Source of the DNA: CAG-411 sp963643465
GTDB taxonomy: Bacteria; Bacillota; Clostridia; Lachnospirales; Lachnospiraceae
Assembly: GCA_963643465.1 (NCBI GenBank)
Contig: CAVIJT010000001.1
Location: 310,001-374,000 of the forward strand
DNA length: 64,000 nt
Reading direction: 5' to 3'
Program-made: the position numbers and the translations under genes
Part shown: piece by piece, positions 17,435 through 26,342 of the stretch
Layout: each line of letters opens with the position of its first letter
How positions within the stretch are numbered: the stretch's first letter is position 1
Notes under the pieces: model-generated
Told to the model about the DNA's origin: nothing
The model's input: the letters and a program-made list of their open reading frames with translations, nothing else
The model's database searches: none

Positions 17435-18664
17435 CTAGGATGTTGCCTGTTCTACTTCACTTTTGGCTTGTTTCAGTTTGGCTACTCTCTCAAGTTCTTC
17501 TTTTGCATCATCCAAACCAATATGAGTATAAGTATTTAAAGTTACTCCTATGTCTGCATGTCCCATAAGATATTGCAATGTCTTTGGGTTCATTCCTGCT
17601 TTCGCCATATTACTGCAATAGGTATGCCTGCAAACATGAGGTGTTACTTTCGGCAATTCTTCTTTATAGATGCTGTTGTATTTAGTTATAATATGTTCAA
17701 AATATTTTTCCCAATGCAATGCTACCATAGGCATATCATTCTTATCCAGATATAGAAAACCGCTCATTCCATCCACTTTCGGTTCTTTCTTTGGTTTCTT
17801 TCTCTGATTAATAATACGCTGAAAGCACTCATATACATCTTCTGTCATTGGAAGCACTCTTGTTCCATTGGTTGTTTTCGTATCTTCAATGGTATACACC
17901 ATATCACTTCCACGTTGTAACTGATGATTCACGTTAATGGTTCTTTCCTCAAAATCAAGATCTTTTGTGGTCAGTCCAACAAATTCAGAGATACGAAGTC
18001 CTGTTTTAAACAGAATGTATATTCCATCATAATACTTGCAAAAATGTTTATCGTTCTTTATGAAATCCAATAACATTCTCTCTTGCTTTTTTGTGATTGC
18101 TTCTCTTGGAACACTGTCATTGACAACTACTGTACATAGTTGAAATTCAAACGGATTCTTGCGTAGCAAATCATCATCCACTGCCATTTGAAAAGCAGGT
18201 CTTAACACTCCACGAATAGAATGAATGGAACTGTAACCTCGTCCATTCTGCTGAAGCCTTATCAGCCATCTTTTCGCATCGGACAGTTTTACTTTGTCAA
18301 TTCTTCTTGCTCCAAAATCATCTTTCTTTAAAAGATTGACAACCGTTTTATACCCGGCTTTTGTACTATGTCTGACTCCAGTTTTCTGTAGAATATACAT
18401 TTGAACCAATGTAAGAACTGTCAAATCACCACCATAAGGTGTGATACCATCCTCTAAATCCCGCATAAGTTCCTTTTCTTTCTCTCTTAAAGAAAGACAC
18501 TTCCTTCTTCCTGCCGGAAGGGGATCTGTTGGTTCTAACTTCCAACTGTAAATGAACCTTTGCTTTCCTCGACAATCTGTATATACATACGCATATCTTC
18601 CGTCTGCTCTCTGGCTTTCACCGTTTCGTAAAATGCGACCTTTCTTGTCTCGTCTTTTACTCAA
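17435..18664 (-). CDS. int: Tn916-type tyrosine recombinase (integrase)
   Basis: The 409-residue protein aligns end to end with Tn916 Int as I remember it (405 residues). SKRRDKKGRILRNGESQR at the N-terminus is the arm-binding domain. Catalytic residues are Arg in TGLRISEF (about 223), His-x-x-Arg in PHVCRHTYC (about 342-345), His in MGHADIGVTL, and nucleophile Tyr in LNTYTHIG (about 376). It integrates and excises the ICE. The start is a TTG at 18664, six bases after GAAAGGAG, which reproduces the family N-terminus; the longer ATG frame from 18706 lacks this support. The excisionase lies 131 bases upstream. Confidence 0.95.
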   Translation of the reverse strand: MSKRRDKKGRILRNGESQRADGRYAYVYTDCRGKQRFIYSWKLEPTDPLPAGRRKCLSLREKEKELMRDLEDGITPYGGDLTVLTLVQMYILQKTGVRHSTKAGYKTVVNLLKKDDFGARRIDKVKLSDAKRWLIRLQQNGRGYSSIHSIRGVLRPAFQMAVDDDLLRKNPFEFQLCTVVVNDSVPREAITKKQERMLLDFIKNDKHFCKYYDGIYILFKTGLRISEFVGLTTKDLDFEERTINVNHQLQRGSDMVYTIEDTKTTNGTRVLPMTEDVYECFQRIINQRKKPKKEPKVDGMSGFLYLDKNDMPMVALHWEKYFEHIITKYNSIYKEELPKVTPHVCRHTYCSNMAKAGMNPKTLQYLMGHADIGVTLNTYTHIGLDDAKEELERVAKLKQAKSEVEQATS

Positions 18665-18795
18665 TTTCTTGCTCCTTTCGTCCGAAGAAGCCCTAGCACG
18701 ATACATTAATCATACCATAACTAGAGCTTTTTTTCCACTACAACCGAAACGATTTATGTTAACCAGTTGTATTGTAAGTTACTTATAAAAACAGC

Positions 18796-19032
18796 CTATA
18801 ACGCTGTGGTTTGATTGAGAAAATCTTCAAACTTCTGTCTGTTTATCAGTGACTTATTTCCTATTTGAACAGTAAAACACAAATCTGTGCCATTATTTTC
18901 GGCAATCAGATTTCTAATTTTCTTTTCTCCAATGCCGAAATACTGTGTTGCTTCTTCTACTGTCAACATATATTTCTTCCATATTGGAACGGATAAACCT
19001 TGTTTCTTTTTATATGAATTATCTTCTGTCAT
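18796..19032 (-). CDS. xis: Tn916 Xis-like excisionase
   Basis: This 78-residue basic protein contains VPIWKKYMLTVEEATQYFGIGEKKIRNL, a winged-helix MerR-like DNA-binding motif matching the Tn916 excisionase pattern of W-x-x-Y-x-L-T-x-E-E-A. It would bend DNA at the element ends and favour excision by Int. The ATG at 19032 follows GGAAGGGAAC; the upstream ATG at 19050 is less likely. A hairpin sits just before it. Confidence 0.9.
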   Translation of the reverse strand: MTEDNSYKKKQGLSVPIWKKYMLTVEEATQYFGIGEKKIRNLIAENNGTDLCFTVQIGNKSLINRQKFEDFLNQTTAL

Positions 19033-19050
19033 AAGTTCCCTTCCTTTCAT

Positions 19051-19466
19051 ATTAATATGAGAGCATAAATTTCCCGCTAATCAAATCGCACTCTTACAAA
19101 TGCCCTTTGATTAGCAGAAAAATAATATCCTGCAAGCAGCCACCAGATTTATGACTCGCATTGGAATTACACCATCTTCTTCAGACCAGACTTTTATGCC
19201 GGAAGTATCATTATTAAGAAACAACATCTTCGCCCCGGAGTATCTAATTCCGTTTCAACAAAAGTATTTATCGCTCATGCCTTTACTTCAATGTATCTGG
19301 ATACATTTCATTGCTTTTTATCCAAGAGGATAGGCTGTCTTGGCGTACCTGTTGTGTAGCTCCGTTATTCCGTACGTCTTGCAGGATATACTATATTCAG
19401 TTGTCAAGGTACATGGTTGCATAGGATTTTAGTCAACGAATGGAAAGGGACATTGCTGACAATCTG
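19051..19466. other. Intergenic stretch between xis and orf8, with a hairpin before xis
   Basis: No credible gene is present in these 416 bases. A 10-bp inverted repeat (GCTAATCAAA at 19076-19085, TTTGATTAGC at 19106-19115, loop 20) precedes the xis ribosome site by about 25 bases. A TTGACA hexamer on the minus strand (19402-19407) lacks a well-spaced -10. The region could contain the xis/int promoter or an untranslated RNA, but I cannot assign either. Confidence 0.5.
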
Positions 19467-19694
19467 TTATACAACTTCAAAATCCAATATTTTTGTAATA
19501 AGCTTTGTTTCTAACCTGCGACGTAATGTTTCATCAACGCAGTAATGTACTTGCTCGCCTTCATCATATAGTTTTCTGGTGGACAATGTAATTATGTAGC
19601 CTTCATAATGCTTTAACACTGCGTTGATTGCATTTACATCACCTTCTGATGCTGCCTTTATAATATGGAAAGGCAACAAATTCTTTTCTTTCAT
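19467..19694 (-). CDS. Tn916 Orf8-like helix-turn-helix protein
   Basis: This 75-residue protein reads LPFHIIKAASEGDVNAINAVLKHYEGYI and LRRRLETKLITKIL, the conserved pattern of the Orf8-type conjugative-transposon HTH proteins that accompany a sigma-like factor. Its exact role is unsettled; it is thought to help control ICE gene expression. Two starts are plausible: ATG at 19694, four bases after the sigma stop, and ATG at 19715 overlapping the sigma gene after GAAGGAG. Either way the pair is translationally linked. Confidence 0.85.
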   Translation of the reverse strand: MKEKNLLPFHIIKAASEGDVNAINAVLKHYEGYIITLSTRKLYDEGEQVHYCVDETLRRRLETKLITKILDFEVV

Positions 19695-19698
19695 GTGC

Positions 19699-20139
19699 TT
19701 ACATTCCTTTTTCATCTGTTACTCCTTCCATAATCTCTTTTAAAATTTCCAGTGAGCGTGTTCGATGTTCATGAATGGTACTACGCACTAGATTCATTTC
19801 TCTTGCAATATCCGCATCACTCATCTCCATAAAATAAGAAAGCAAAATAACATTCCGTTTTCTTTCTGTGAGTTCCTTTAATGCTTCTGCAATCAAAGTA
19901 TCTTTTACTTCAATATCATATCCATGCACTTTGAAATGACAGTTTTCAGCTCCATACTCATCCATAGTAAATAATTTGCTCAGCTCCTTTTCCGACAGTT
20001 CAGAGAAAGTGACTTCGTGTTTTCTACGATAGTCCATGTGTTTGTAATAATTAATAGCTTCGCCCTTTAATGACATCTGACATAAACGGTCAAACCGATG
20101 CCGGATACTCATTTCATCCTTAGAAGAAGGTTGCCCCAT
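19699..20139 (-). CDS. Sigma-70-family factor, Tn916 Orf7-like
   Basis: A 146-residue protein. The C-terminal half has a region-4 helix-turn-helix: LKELTERKRNVILLSYFMEMSDADIAREMNLVRSTIHEHRTRSLEIL. A recognizable sigma region 2 is missing or reduced, as in Orf7-type ICE sigma factors. It probably directs or modulates transcription of ICE genes. The ATG at 20139 is preceded by a strong GGAGGAGGTGA. Upstream is a leader with an intrinsic terminator hairpin. Confidence 0.88.
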   Translation of the reverse strand: MGQPSSKDEMSIRHRFDRLCQMSLKGEAINYYKHMDYRRKHEVTFSELSEKELSKLFTMDEYGAENCHFKVHGYDIEVKDTLIAEALKELTERKRNVILLSYFMEMSDADIAREMNLVRSTIHEHRTRSLEILKEIMEGVTDEKGM

Positions 20140-20634
20140 ACGAGTTCACCTCCTCCCGTTCCGAATGACAAGGCATTAGCCTTTTTCCCTTCCGGTATAT
20201 CTGCCAAATGAAACAAGACAGATGTTCGGGTAGATTGAAAATTTTTCAAAAAAAATTTGGATATAGAAAAAACGTCCAAATGAGCTACAGCCCACCGGAC
20301 GTTCTTTAAACCTAAATATATAACCACTAATAGGTAATCTCTTACACTACCCACAAGGGTGTTTTCTACAATTACACAAACATTGATTTTTTTAATAGGT
20401 ATATATCTTTATATCTCTTATATTTAACTTGATGCATGATATTTCTCCACACAATCAGAGATATAAAAAAGCACTCAAAAAAAACTCTTACCGATTGCGT
20501 TTTTTTTACAATCCCAAGAGACTTTGAGTGCTAATAGTAGCTTTTTACACTACTTCAACTTACTTTCTTACACTTTTCACTTTTTTCAGGTATCGCGATA
20601 CACTACTTATGAAGAAGTATCGGAGGTGAACATT
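20140..20634. promoter_or_regulatory. ICE control region between the sigma-factor gene and the HTH regulator
   Basis: This 495-base noncoding stretch separates divergent regulators. It contains the leader terminator at 20266-20310, a hairpin with arms AGCACTCAAA and TTTGAGTGCT (20471-20534) ending in a T-run on the minus strand, three copies of TACACTAC (20343-20350, 20546-20553, 20599-20606) and the palindrome TATCGCGATA (20591-20600). The repeats are candidate operators for the HTH protein. The second hairpin could end a short minus-strand RNA from the regulator promoter. Confidence 0.6.
20266..20310 (-). terminator. Leader terminator or attenuator upstream of the sigma-factor gene
   Basis: On the minus strand AACGTCC, an inner GGGCTGTAGCTC, then GGACGTTTTTT form a hairpin with a T-tract, 130 bases before the sigma start. 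A second small hairpin (CACCC, GGGTAGTG) lies upstream. The arrangement would allow attenuation of the sigma/orf8 transcript. Confidence 0.6.
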
Positions 20635-20985
20635 ATGGCTAATGCCACCAAAACTTTGGGTGAGTTAATGAAAGAACACCGAAACCGACTCCAGCTTACG
20701 CAAGAAGAAGTCGCTGAACTAATTGACTGCCACCCACAGTATTATAAAAACTTAGAAAATGATAAAGGAAATCCAAGTATTCCTCTTTTTTGTAAAATCA
20801 TGCGTGCCTTAAATATGTCCGCTGATGCATATATCACACCTAACAGTGATCAGACTGATCCTGATTACCAGGAAATGATTCAAATATTTAATCAATGTGA
20901 TACCTATCAACGTTCTGTTCTTCTGGCAACAGGCAGGGCTCTTATTAAAAAGAACCCCATAGAAAATGATACAGAAAATATATAG
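20635..20985 (+). CDS. Cro/CI-type helix-turn-helix regulator of the ICE
   Basis: This 116-residue protein has an XRE-type HTH: LGELMKEHRNRLQLTQEEVAELIDCHPQYYKNLENDKGNPSIPLFCKIMRALNMSADAY (about residues 7-65). Its C-terminal tail is short and has no protease or signal-sensing domain. It is the kind of repressor placed opposite the sigma/orf8 operon in Tn916/Tn1549-like elements. The ATG at 20635 follows CGGAGGTGAAC; an upstream in-frame ATG is not supported. Its target sites may be the TACACTAC repeats upstream. Confidence 0.88.
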   Translation: MANATKTLGELMKEHRNRLQLTQEEVAELIDCHPQYYKNLENDKGNPSIPLFCKIMRALNMSADAYITPNSDQTDPDYQEMIQIFNQCDTYQRSVLLATGRALIKKNPIENDTENI

Positions 20986-21077
20986 ACTTTTCGTAATTGA
21001 AAAATAGTTCTTTCTTATTATTTTCTATTAATTTCATAGTTTTTCTATAATCAATTATAGATTTATTGCTACATAGC

Positions 21078-21116
21078 AAAACTGGCTTGTGTTCTTTATG
21101 AAATAAGCCAGTTTTT
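21078..21116. terminator. Terminator downstream of the HTH regulator
   Basis: AAAACTGGCTT and AAGCCAGTTTTTT pair over 10-11 bp with T-runs, between the convergent HTH gene (+) and the 111-residue gene (-). Confidence 0.8.
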
Positions 21117-21451
21117 TATTGCATTTTCTCAATCAGCTTTTGTATATCTTCGTTTATTGATAATAGTCCCATCCCTGACAAAATCTGTATGGTATCTATT
21201 ATTCCTTGGCAGTATGTTTCCTGCTGTTCTTCAAATGCTACCTGTTTTAATTGATTTACATATTCTTGCAATGTCAGCTTTTCTTTATCTGGAAGATTTT
21301 GCTCTATCTTTGTATACTCTTCTTGTAATATCTCCAGCCTTTTCTTTTCCTCTATACAACTTTCTAAATGCACCTTTGATTTTCGTTGCATGTCTGCACA
21401 GCGTAAATCCATCAAAAAAGCAGATACCTTTTCCCATATTTTATTTTCCAT
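21116..21451 (-). CDS. Hypothetical helical protein
   Basis: I do not recognise this 111-residue protein. It is acidic and basic mixed, predicted helical (LESCIEEKKRLEILQEEYTKIEQNLP suggests a coiled coil), with no signal peptide or membrane segment. The ATG at 21451 follows GGAGG. It lies at the end of the cargo block, downstream of an orphan winged-helix protein on the same strand, and may be cotranscribed with it. Ribosome site, codon pattern and length support it being a real gene. Confidence 0.6.
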   Translation of the reverse strand: MENKIWEKVSAFLMDLRCADMQRKSKVHLESCIEEKKRLEILQEEYTKIEQNLPDKEKLTLQEYVNQLKQVAFEEQQETYCQGIIDTIQILSGMGLLSINEDIQKLIEKMQ

Positions 21452-21534
21452 TCACAAGTACCTCCATATCCTTATTGTTCCTGTTTTCATAAAAAATAAG
21501 CAGGTACTGCAACTTTTAAAGCCACAATATCTGC

Positions 21535-21966
21535 TCATCGAATTTGTTCATTAAATTTGTATCCTACACCCCAGACGGTTAAAATATAAATAGGTTTTGC
21601 CGGATTCGGTTCTATTTTCTTTCTGATTTTGTTGATGTATGCGGTCATGTTTCTGCCATCATATATATATTCATTTCCCCATATAAGATCATAAATCTGC
21701 TCTTTGCTAAATACTTGTCCTTTATTTTTTGCTAGCAACATAAGTATTTGAAATTCCTTTCCTGTTAATGCAACTTCCTGTTCTTTTAGAAACACCTGAT
21801 ACTTTTCTGGTATTATCTTTAATTCTTTGAATTGCAGTAACTCTGTTTGGGATGCTTTGTTTTGTAAGTGGTTGATTTGGTAGCCACTTTCAGTTAATAA
21901 ATCAACCAGTTTTTCATATAAATCCTTATCTTTGTGGCTAACATACAAAAGAAATGATTCGCCCAA
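21535..21966 (-). CDS. Orphan OmpR/PhoB-type winged-helix regulator with degenerate receiver
   Basis: About 143 residues. The C-terminal half is a complete Trans_reg_C domain: LTGKEFQILMLLAKNKGQVFSKEQIYDLIWG, then RNMTAYINKIRKKIEPNP and WGVGYKF. The N-terminal 55 residues (FLLYVSHKDKDLYEKLVDLLTESGYQI) resemble only the first strand and helix of a receiver; the phosphoacceptor Asp and Lys are absent, so it is not a normal two-component regulator. A TTG start at 21966, seven bases after AAGGAGG, is better supported than the GTG at 21984. No kinase is adjacent. It follows the ABC permease by about 110 bases. Confidence 0.8.
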   Translation of the reverse strand: MGESFLLYVSHKDKDLYEKLVDLLTESGYQINHLQNKASQTELLQFKELKIIPEKYQVFLKEQEVALTGKEFQILMLLAKNKGQVFSKEQIYDLIWGNEYIYDGRNMTAYINKIRKKIEPNPAKPIYILTVWGVGYKFNEQIR

Positions 21967-22076
21967 ATCAACCACCTCCTTCACCTTTTAATCTTAGATT
22001 TTCCGATTTTATTGCTCAGCTATCTTCACAAATATATCAACCATATTACTTATTTCTATCCATCAAAAAATTCTTG

Positions 22077-24630
22077 TTATTCTCTGTTCTTCAGCGCTTC
22101 TGCTAGAACAACCTTTTTTACCTTATGTACTAATATTTGATTTATTATAAGATAAAGCAAAATAACAACTCCAAATATTCCTATATATAATTGCCAACTA
22201 AATTTTAAATTCATACCACATGCCACATTATATATCATATATGGAAAAATCCCGTCCATTACCTGTTTAGCCAAAGGAATAGTAACTACCGCTCCTATTG
22301 CAATGATGTAAAAATTACCATTTAAATATAGCTTCCTTATTTCTTTTGTTCTGTATCCAAAAATTTTTACAAGTGAAATACCAAATGCCGAACGATCTAT
22401 CATCACTTTCAACATCAAATACATTACTACACAAAAAATAATCAAAGAAACTGTACACANNNNNNNNNNTACACATCATGGTAATCAAAGGTGTCAACAA
22501 CTCCATAAATACCTGTGGAGAGCGGACAATGTTATCTTTTGTAGTTATAGCATATAATTTTCCTGAAGATATTTCCAATTCATAGTCCGAAAAAACAACA
22601 TTATAATAATCTTCTCCTTCTCCAAATAATGTCCGCATACTATCAATATCCATAAACACATACAAACCTGCACCATATTGCACCACATCAGTTACTAAAA
22701 AAGCATAATTTCTTCCTTTTTCCTCATCTTTGAGAACAATTTCATCTCCAATCTCCAAGCGATACTTTTGGGCTACTGCTGATGAAATCGCTACCTTATC
22801 TTCTCCCTTTTCCACATTTGCATCAAAATATGGATTATCTGCTTTTATTCCAAGAAGAGTTACTTCCAGATTATACCCATACATTTCACGCTTTAATGTC
22901 TTTGCAAAGGCTTCCTCTCCTCCTTTTGGAACATTTTCCTCAGGATATTTATATGTATACATATATTCAAATCTTGTGTCTTCCTTTGTCTCACTTTCTA
23001 AATTTTGCACCATTACATAAGTATCAAGTCCAATCATCATAATCAACAAGGAAATAAACATTCCAAAAATCACTGTAAATCCGGTTCTTATTTCTCTAAT
23101 CATTTGTCGAACTTGAAATCGTCCCATAAATTTCATATTCCCAAGCTTAATATTACTTACTTTACTCTCTTTCTGTTCTTTTCTTAGAAGGCTTAAAACC
23201 GTTCTGGATAAGTGCTTTCGAATCACAAAATAATTTACTATCGTGGCTACAATCGGTGGCATTACAACACTATATAAAATCAAATATGTCGGATATACCA
23301 TATTCAGCTCTGGCAAAGAAAAGTAAGAATAACTCTCTTTCATTTGAACTGGAATCCCTATGTTGGAAAAACCAAGTATTGTTCCAATAATTCCTGCAAT
23401 AAAAGTTACAATAACAGGAAGCATTAAATAGTGACATATTAAATCTCTACGCTTAACCCCCAAAGCATACAATGCACCAATAACACTACATTCTTTCTCA
23501 ATTCCATGTATAACAAAAACAGATATTACATAAGTAAATAAAATCATTGCTATAATTCCAGCAATAATTCCACACAATTTGTTTACGATCTGATCATTTC
23601 CGGCTGCCCCCACTCTTGGATTATCCTCAGCCTTTAAAAACGTTATAAGATTGCTCAAATCTGTATCCATATATTCTTTCAGTAATTGATCTGTCTGCTC
23701 CTTAAGTTCAGTTGTTCCAACTGAAAGCTCTGCTGCACCTTCTTCCGCTTTTTTTACACCTTCAGCATATCCCAACAAACCAGGAATTTGATTAATTACA
23801 CTCTCATAATCTGCCAACTCTTTTAATCCATTTTCAAGTTCTTTTGCACCATCAACAAGCTCTATGATACCCTTTTCCAGATCATCCTTTTTTCCCCCAG
23901 TTCTATCCCAATATTCTTTAAAGAATTCATCTGTCACTTTCTCTGGTGAAATTTGATTTCTTTTCAATTCTTCCTTTAGCTCTTCATCAGTCATTTCTCC
24001 ATTTAAGAGATATGCATAACAATAACTCTCTGTTTTTTCACTTTGCACAGATTTTTTTAAGATTTCATACATTTCTTCTGTAACAAAAGCAACACCAAAA
24101 CTATTACTATCAATTGCACTATCCAAAAATTCTTTATAAGGCGCTTCATAATCTGGTACACATCCTATACCTACAATCGAAAATGTTTCATTTCCAATTT
24201 GAATTTTGTCACCTATACCTAACTTATGCTCTTCTGCATATCGCCTTTCTAAAACCAGCTCTCCCTCTTCTTCCGCCATTTTCCCTTCATTCAATGTAAT
24301 TAAATTAATGTTTTTTCTGCTCTGATACACTCTTAAAATGCTATCATCTTTTAAAAGAAAATCCACAAAAAACATTTTTTCTAATGTAATTCCCTTATCT
24401 GTAATCTCCTGTTCTTCCATCTCCGTCAATGGTGTAAAAACACTAAATTGCCCATCTTCACATTTATTTTCTTCTGCGATTTTTTGTGTACCTGTTATAA
24501 TCGTATCCGCAGCTGCAACAATACTTATCACAATATACATTGCAAGAACAATCAAAAGACCTAACGCAAGATAACGAAACAAATTATCTTTTAAATCCCT
24601 TAGCACTCTTTTTCTTAATATTTTTTGCAT
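22077..24630 (-). CDS. FtsX/MacB-type ABC transporter permease, interrupted by a scaffold gap
   Basis: A long N-terminal segment with one membrane helix (LFRYLALGLLIVLAMYIVISIV) leads into an extracytoplasmic domain with a coiled region, then a first FtsX core (about 345-500). A second extracytoplasmic domain and second FtsX core (ending YLIINQILVHKVKKVVLAEALK) complete the usual layout of large macrolide/peptide-export permeases. Ten Ns at 22460-22469 break the frame. Both flanks carry the same six bases TACACA, and removing one copy with the Ns restores a single frame of 845 residues, so the gene is probably intact. Its start abuts the stop of the ATPase gene. Confidence 0.88.
22460..22469. 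other. Assembly gap (10 N)
   Basis: A run of ten N bases. The left flank ends in TACACA and the right flank begins with TACACA, which suggests two contigs that actually overlap. Confidence 0.98.
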
Positions 24631-25332
24631 CTACAAGTCCTCCAAATCTGCTGCTGACACTCTTGTTTCATTTTCATATTCTTTGCTGATTTGTCCATCC
24701 TTAATAATAATTACTTTATGTACCATATTTTTGATAGAATTATTATGAGTCACAAGAAGCATTGTTGTTCCATATTTCTCATTTATTTTCTCTAAGAGAA
24801 TTAGAATATCTCTGGAAGTTTTTGAATCCAAAGCACCTGTAGGCTCATCCAAAAGAAGCAGTTTCGGATTTTTAATCAATGCTCTTGCAATGGCACAGCG
24901 TTGTTGTTGTCCTCCCGAAAGCTGTGCCGGGAATTTATTTTGATGTTCTATTAATCCTAACACCTCTAGCAACTCATTCATATCCAATGGATCATCTGAA
25001 AGGTACTCGCACACCTGTATATTTTCTTTCACCGTTAAATTAGGTACCAAATTATAAAACTGAAAAATAAATCCCAGATTTTCTCTCCTATAGTCAGATA
25101 GTGCATCTGATTTAAGTCCTGCAATTTCTTTTCCATCTACCTTAATAGACCCCGAATCCATTGTATCTAATCCCCCGATACAATTTAAAAATGTGGATTT
25201 TCCAGAACCACTTGTTCCCTGAATGACACACATTTGACCTTTTTCAATACTGGTAGTAATCCCCTTTAAAACTTGAACATAACTCCCATCTTTTCCATAG
25301 CTTTTCTTTATATTCTTTACTTCAAGATACAT
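24631..25332 (-). CDS. ABC transporter ATP-binding protein (LolD/MacB type)
   Basis: This 233-residue ATPase has Walker A GTSGSGKST, Q-loop FIFQFYNLVPNL, signature LSGGQQQR, Walker B LLLLDEPTGALD and the switch His in LLVTHN. The FIFQFYNLVPNLTV and DEPTGALDSKTS forms are typical of the MacB/LolD family that partners FtsX-like permeases. The ATG at 25332 follows AAGGAGG. The next gene, the permease, begins directly after its stop codon, so the two form a transporter unit, probably for an antimicrobial peptide or lipid-like substrate (inferred). Confidence 0.94.
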   Translation of the reverse strand: MYLEVKNIKKSYGKDGSYVQVLKGITTSIEKGQMCVIQGTSGSGKSTFLNCIGGLDTMDSGSIKVDGKEIAGLKSDALSDYRRENLGFIFQFYNLVPNLTVKENIQVCEYLSDDPLDMNELLEVLGLIEHQNKFPAQLSGGQQQRCAIARALIKNPKLLLLDEPTGALDSKTSRDILILLEKINEKYGTTMLLVTHNNSIKNMVHKVIIIKDGQISKEYENETRVSAADLEDL

Positions 25333-25780
25333 AATTGTGTTCCTCCTTGTTCGTTGATTCAATCACATTATCTGTAAACTTTTCTATTTTACATATTTGT
25401 TTGTCTGTAAGTTTGCCTCCCACTAATCCCAAAGAAGAATGCCCTCGTAATAACATTCGTATTAACAACTTATTTTCATTTACAGTTATTCCTTTTTTTA
25501 TAGCTATCTGTTTTATCCGTTTTAATGTCGCATCCATAGAACCAGTTGTAGAAAAGCATACTATTTCCCCTATTTTATCAACATCGAGATTTTCCAGAAA
25601 GTGATATAAACTCTCATCCATTTTTCCCATATAAACGCCACCGCCCACAAATAATATATCTACATATTCATCAAGAGTCACTACCACTTTTTCTGCATTT
25701 ACTCCTACCTTTTTTGCAATAATTTCTGCAACTGCTTTCGTGTTTCCACCTCTTGACTGAAATCTCACCGCCACTTTCAT
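25322..25780 (-). CDS. Flavodoxin-family protein
   Basis: The 152-residue protein begins MKVAVRFQSRGGNTKAVAEIIAKK, the flavodoxin-like FMN phosphate loop (S-x-G-G-N-T), and continues with DILFVGGGVYMGKMDESLYHFLENL and VCFSTTGS, matching FMN-contact loops. It probably carries out low-potential electron transfer or quinone/flavin reduction. The ATG at 25780 follows GGAGGTAT. Its end overlaps the ATPase gene start by 11 bases. Its place in an ABC transporter operon is unusual; a role in redox stress linked to the transporter is conjecture. Confidence 0.85.
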   Translation of the reverse strand: MKVAVRFQSRGGNTKAVAEIIAKKVGVNAEKVVVTLDEYVDILFVGGGVYMGKMDESLYHFLENLDVDKIGEIVCFSTTGSMDATLKRIKQIAIKKGITVNENKLLIRMLLRGHSSLGLVGGKLTDKQICKIEKFTDNVIESTNKEEHNYVS

Positions 25781-25781
25781 A

Positions 25782-26294
25782 CTATACCTCCATTTCATTC
25801 ATCTTTTTGGTGAATATATGAATAATCCAATGTGCTATTTCTAAATTTCCTGCAATGGCAACAATGCCAATCAAGCTATAAACAATCACCTTACTTACCG
25901 AATATGATAATAAAGTTATGCTACTTACAATGCCCCAAATACTTATAGGCAAACAAATTAAACTAGTGATTAATGCAGGTATATATTTTCGAAGCACAAC
26001 ACTTTGTCCAATATGTATTACCAGATGCACTGTGTAAGCCACAAATGCCCCTAGCCAAAGCCCATAAAATCCTGTAAGTCTTGAAATTAAACAAATTACC
26101 AAACACAGTACTAATTCTTCCATAACTGCCGCAGCCATACCTTCTGTGCTATATGGCTTATATGTGTTACTAATCTTTGGATATTTGTTATCCAAAAAGT
26201 CTCTGTTCTTTGTAAGCCATAACCCAAAACCAATAATCTCTTCCATATCATGAAAAATAAACAAAATCGGAAATATCCATACAAATTCATTCAT
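25782..26294 (-). CDS. HXXEE-domain integral membrane protein
   Basis: About 170 residues with five to six hydrophobic segments. HDMEE near the N-terminus (about residue 16) is the signature of the HXXEE family; the later HLVIHIGQ and IAHWIIH place further histidines in membrane segments. Its function is not established. The ATG at 26294 follows AAAGGAG. It is the first gene of the operon with the flavodoxin and ABC genes and is divergent from the TetR regulator, sharing a control region with GTGTC half-sites. Confidence 0.85.
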   Translation of the reverse strand: MNEFVWIFPILFIFHDMEEIIGFGLWLTKNRDFLDNKYPKISNTYKPYSTEGMAAAVMEELVLCLVICLISRLTGFYGLWLGAFVAYTVHLVIHIGQSVVLRKYIPALITSLICLPISIWGIVSSITLLSYSVSKVIVYSLIGIVAIAGNLEIAHWIIHIFTKKMNEMEV

Positions 26295-26342
26295 AAAAAA
26301 TTCTCCTTTCAAAAAGCAGACTCTTGTGTCTTTTTTTTATTT

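Noticed and set aside
19151..19333. 60-residue plus-strand frame between xis and orf8
   Set aside because: No ribosome site and opposite to the direction of the neighbouring genes.
20109..20354. 81-residue open frame overlapping the sigma-factor leader
   Set aside because: It runs through a terminator hairpin and the sigma ribosome site, and has no start signal.
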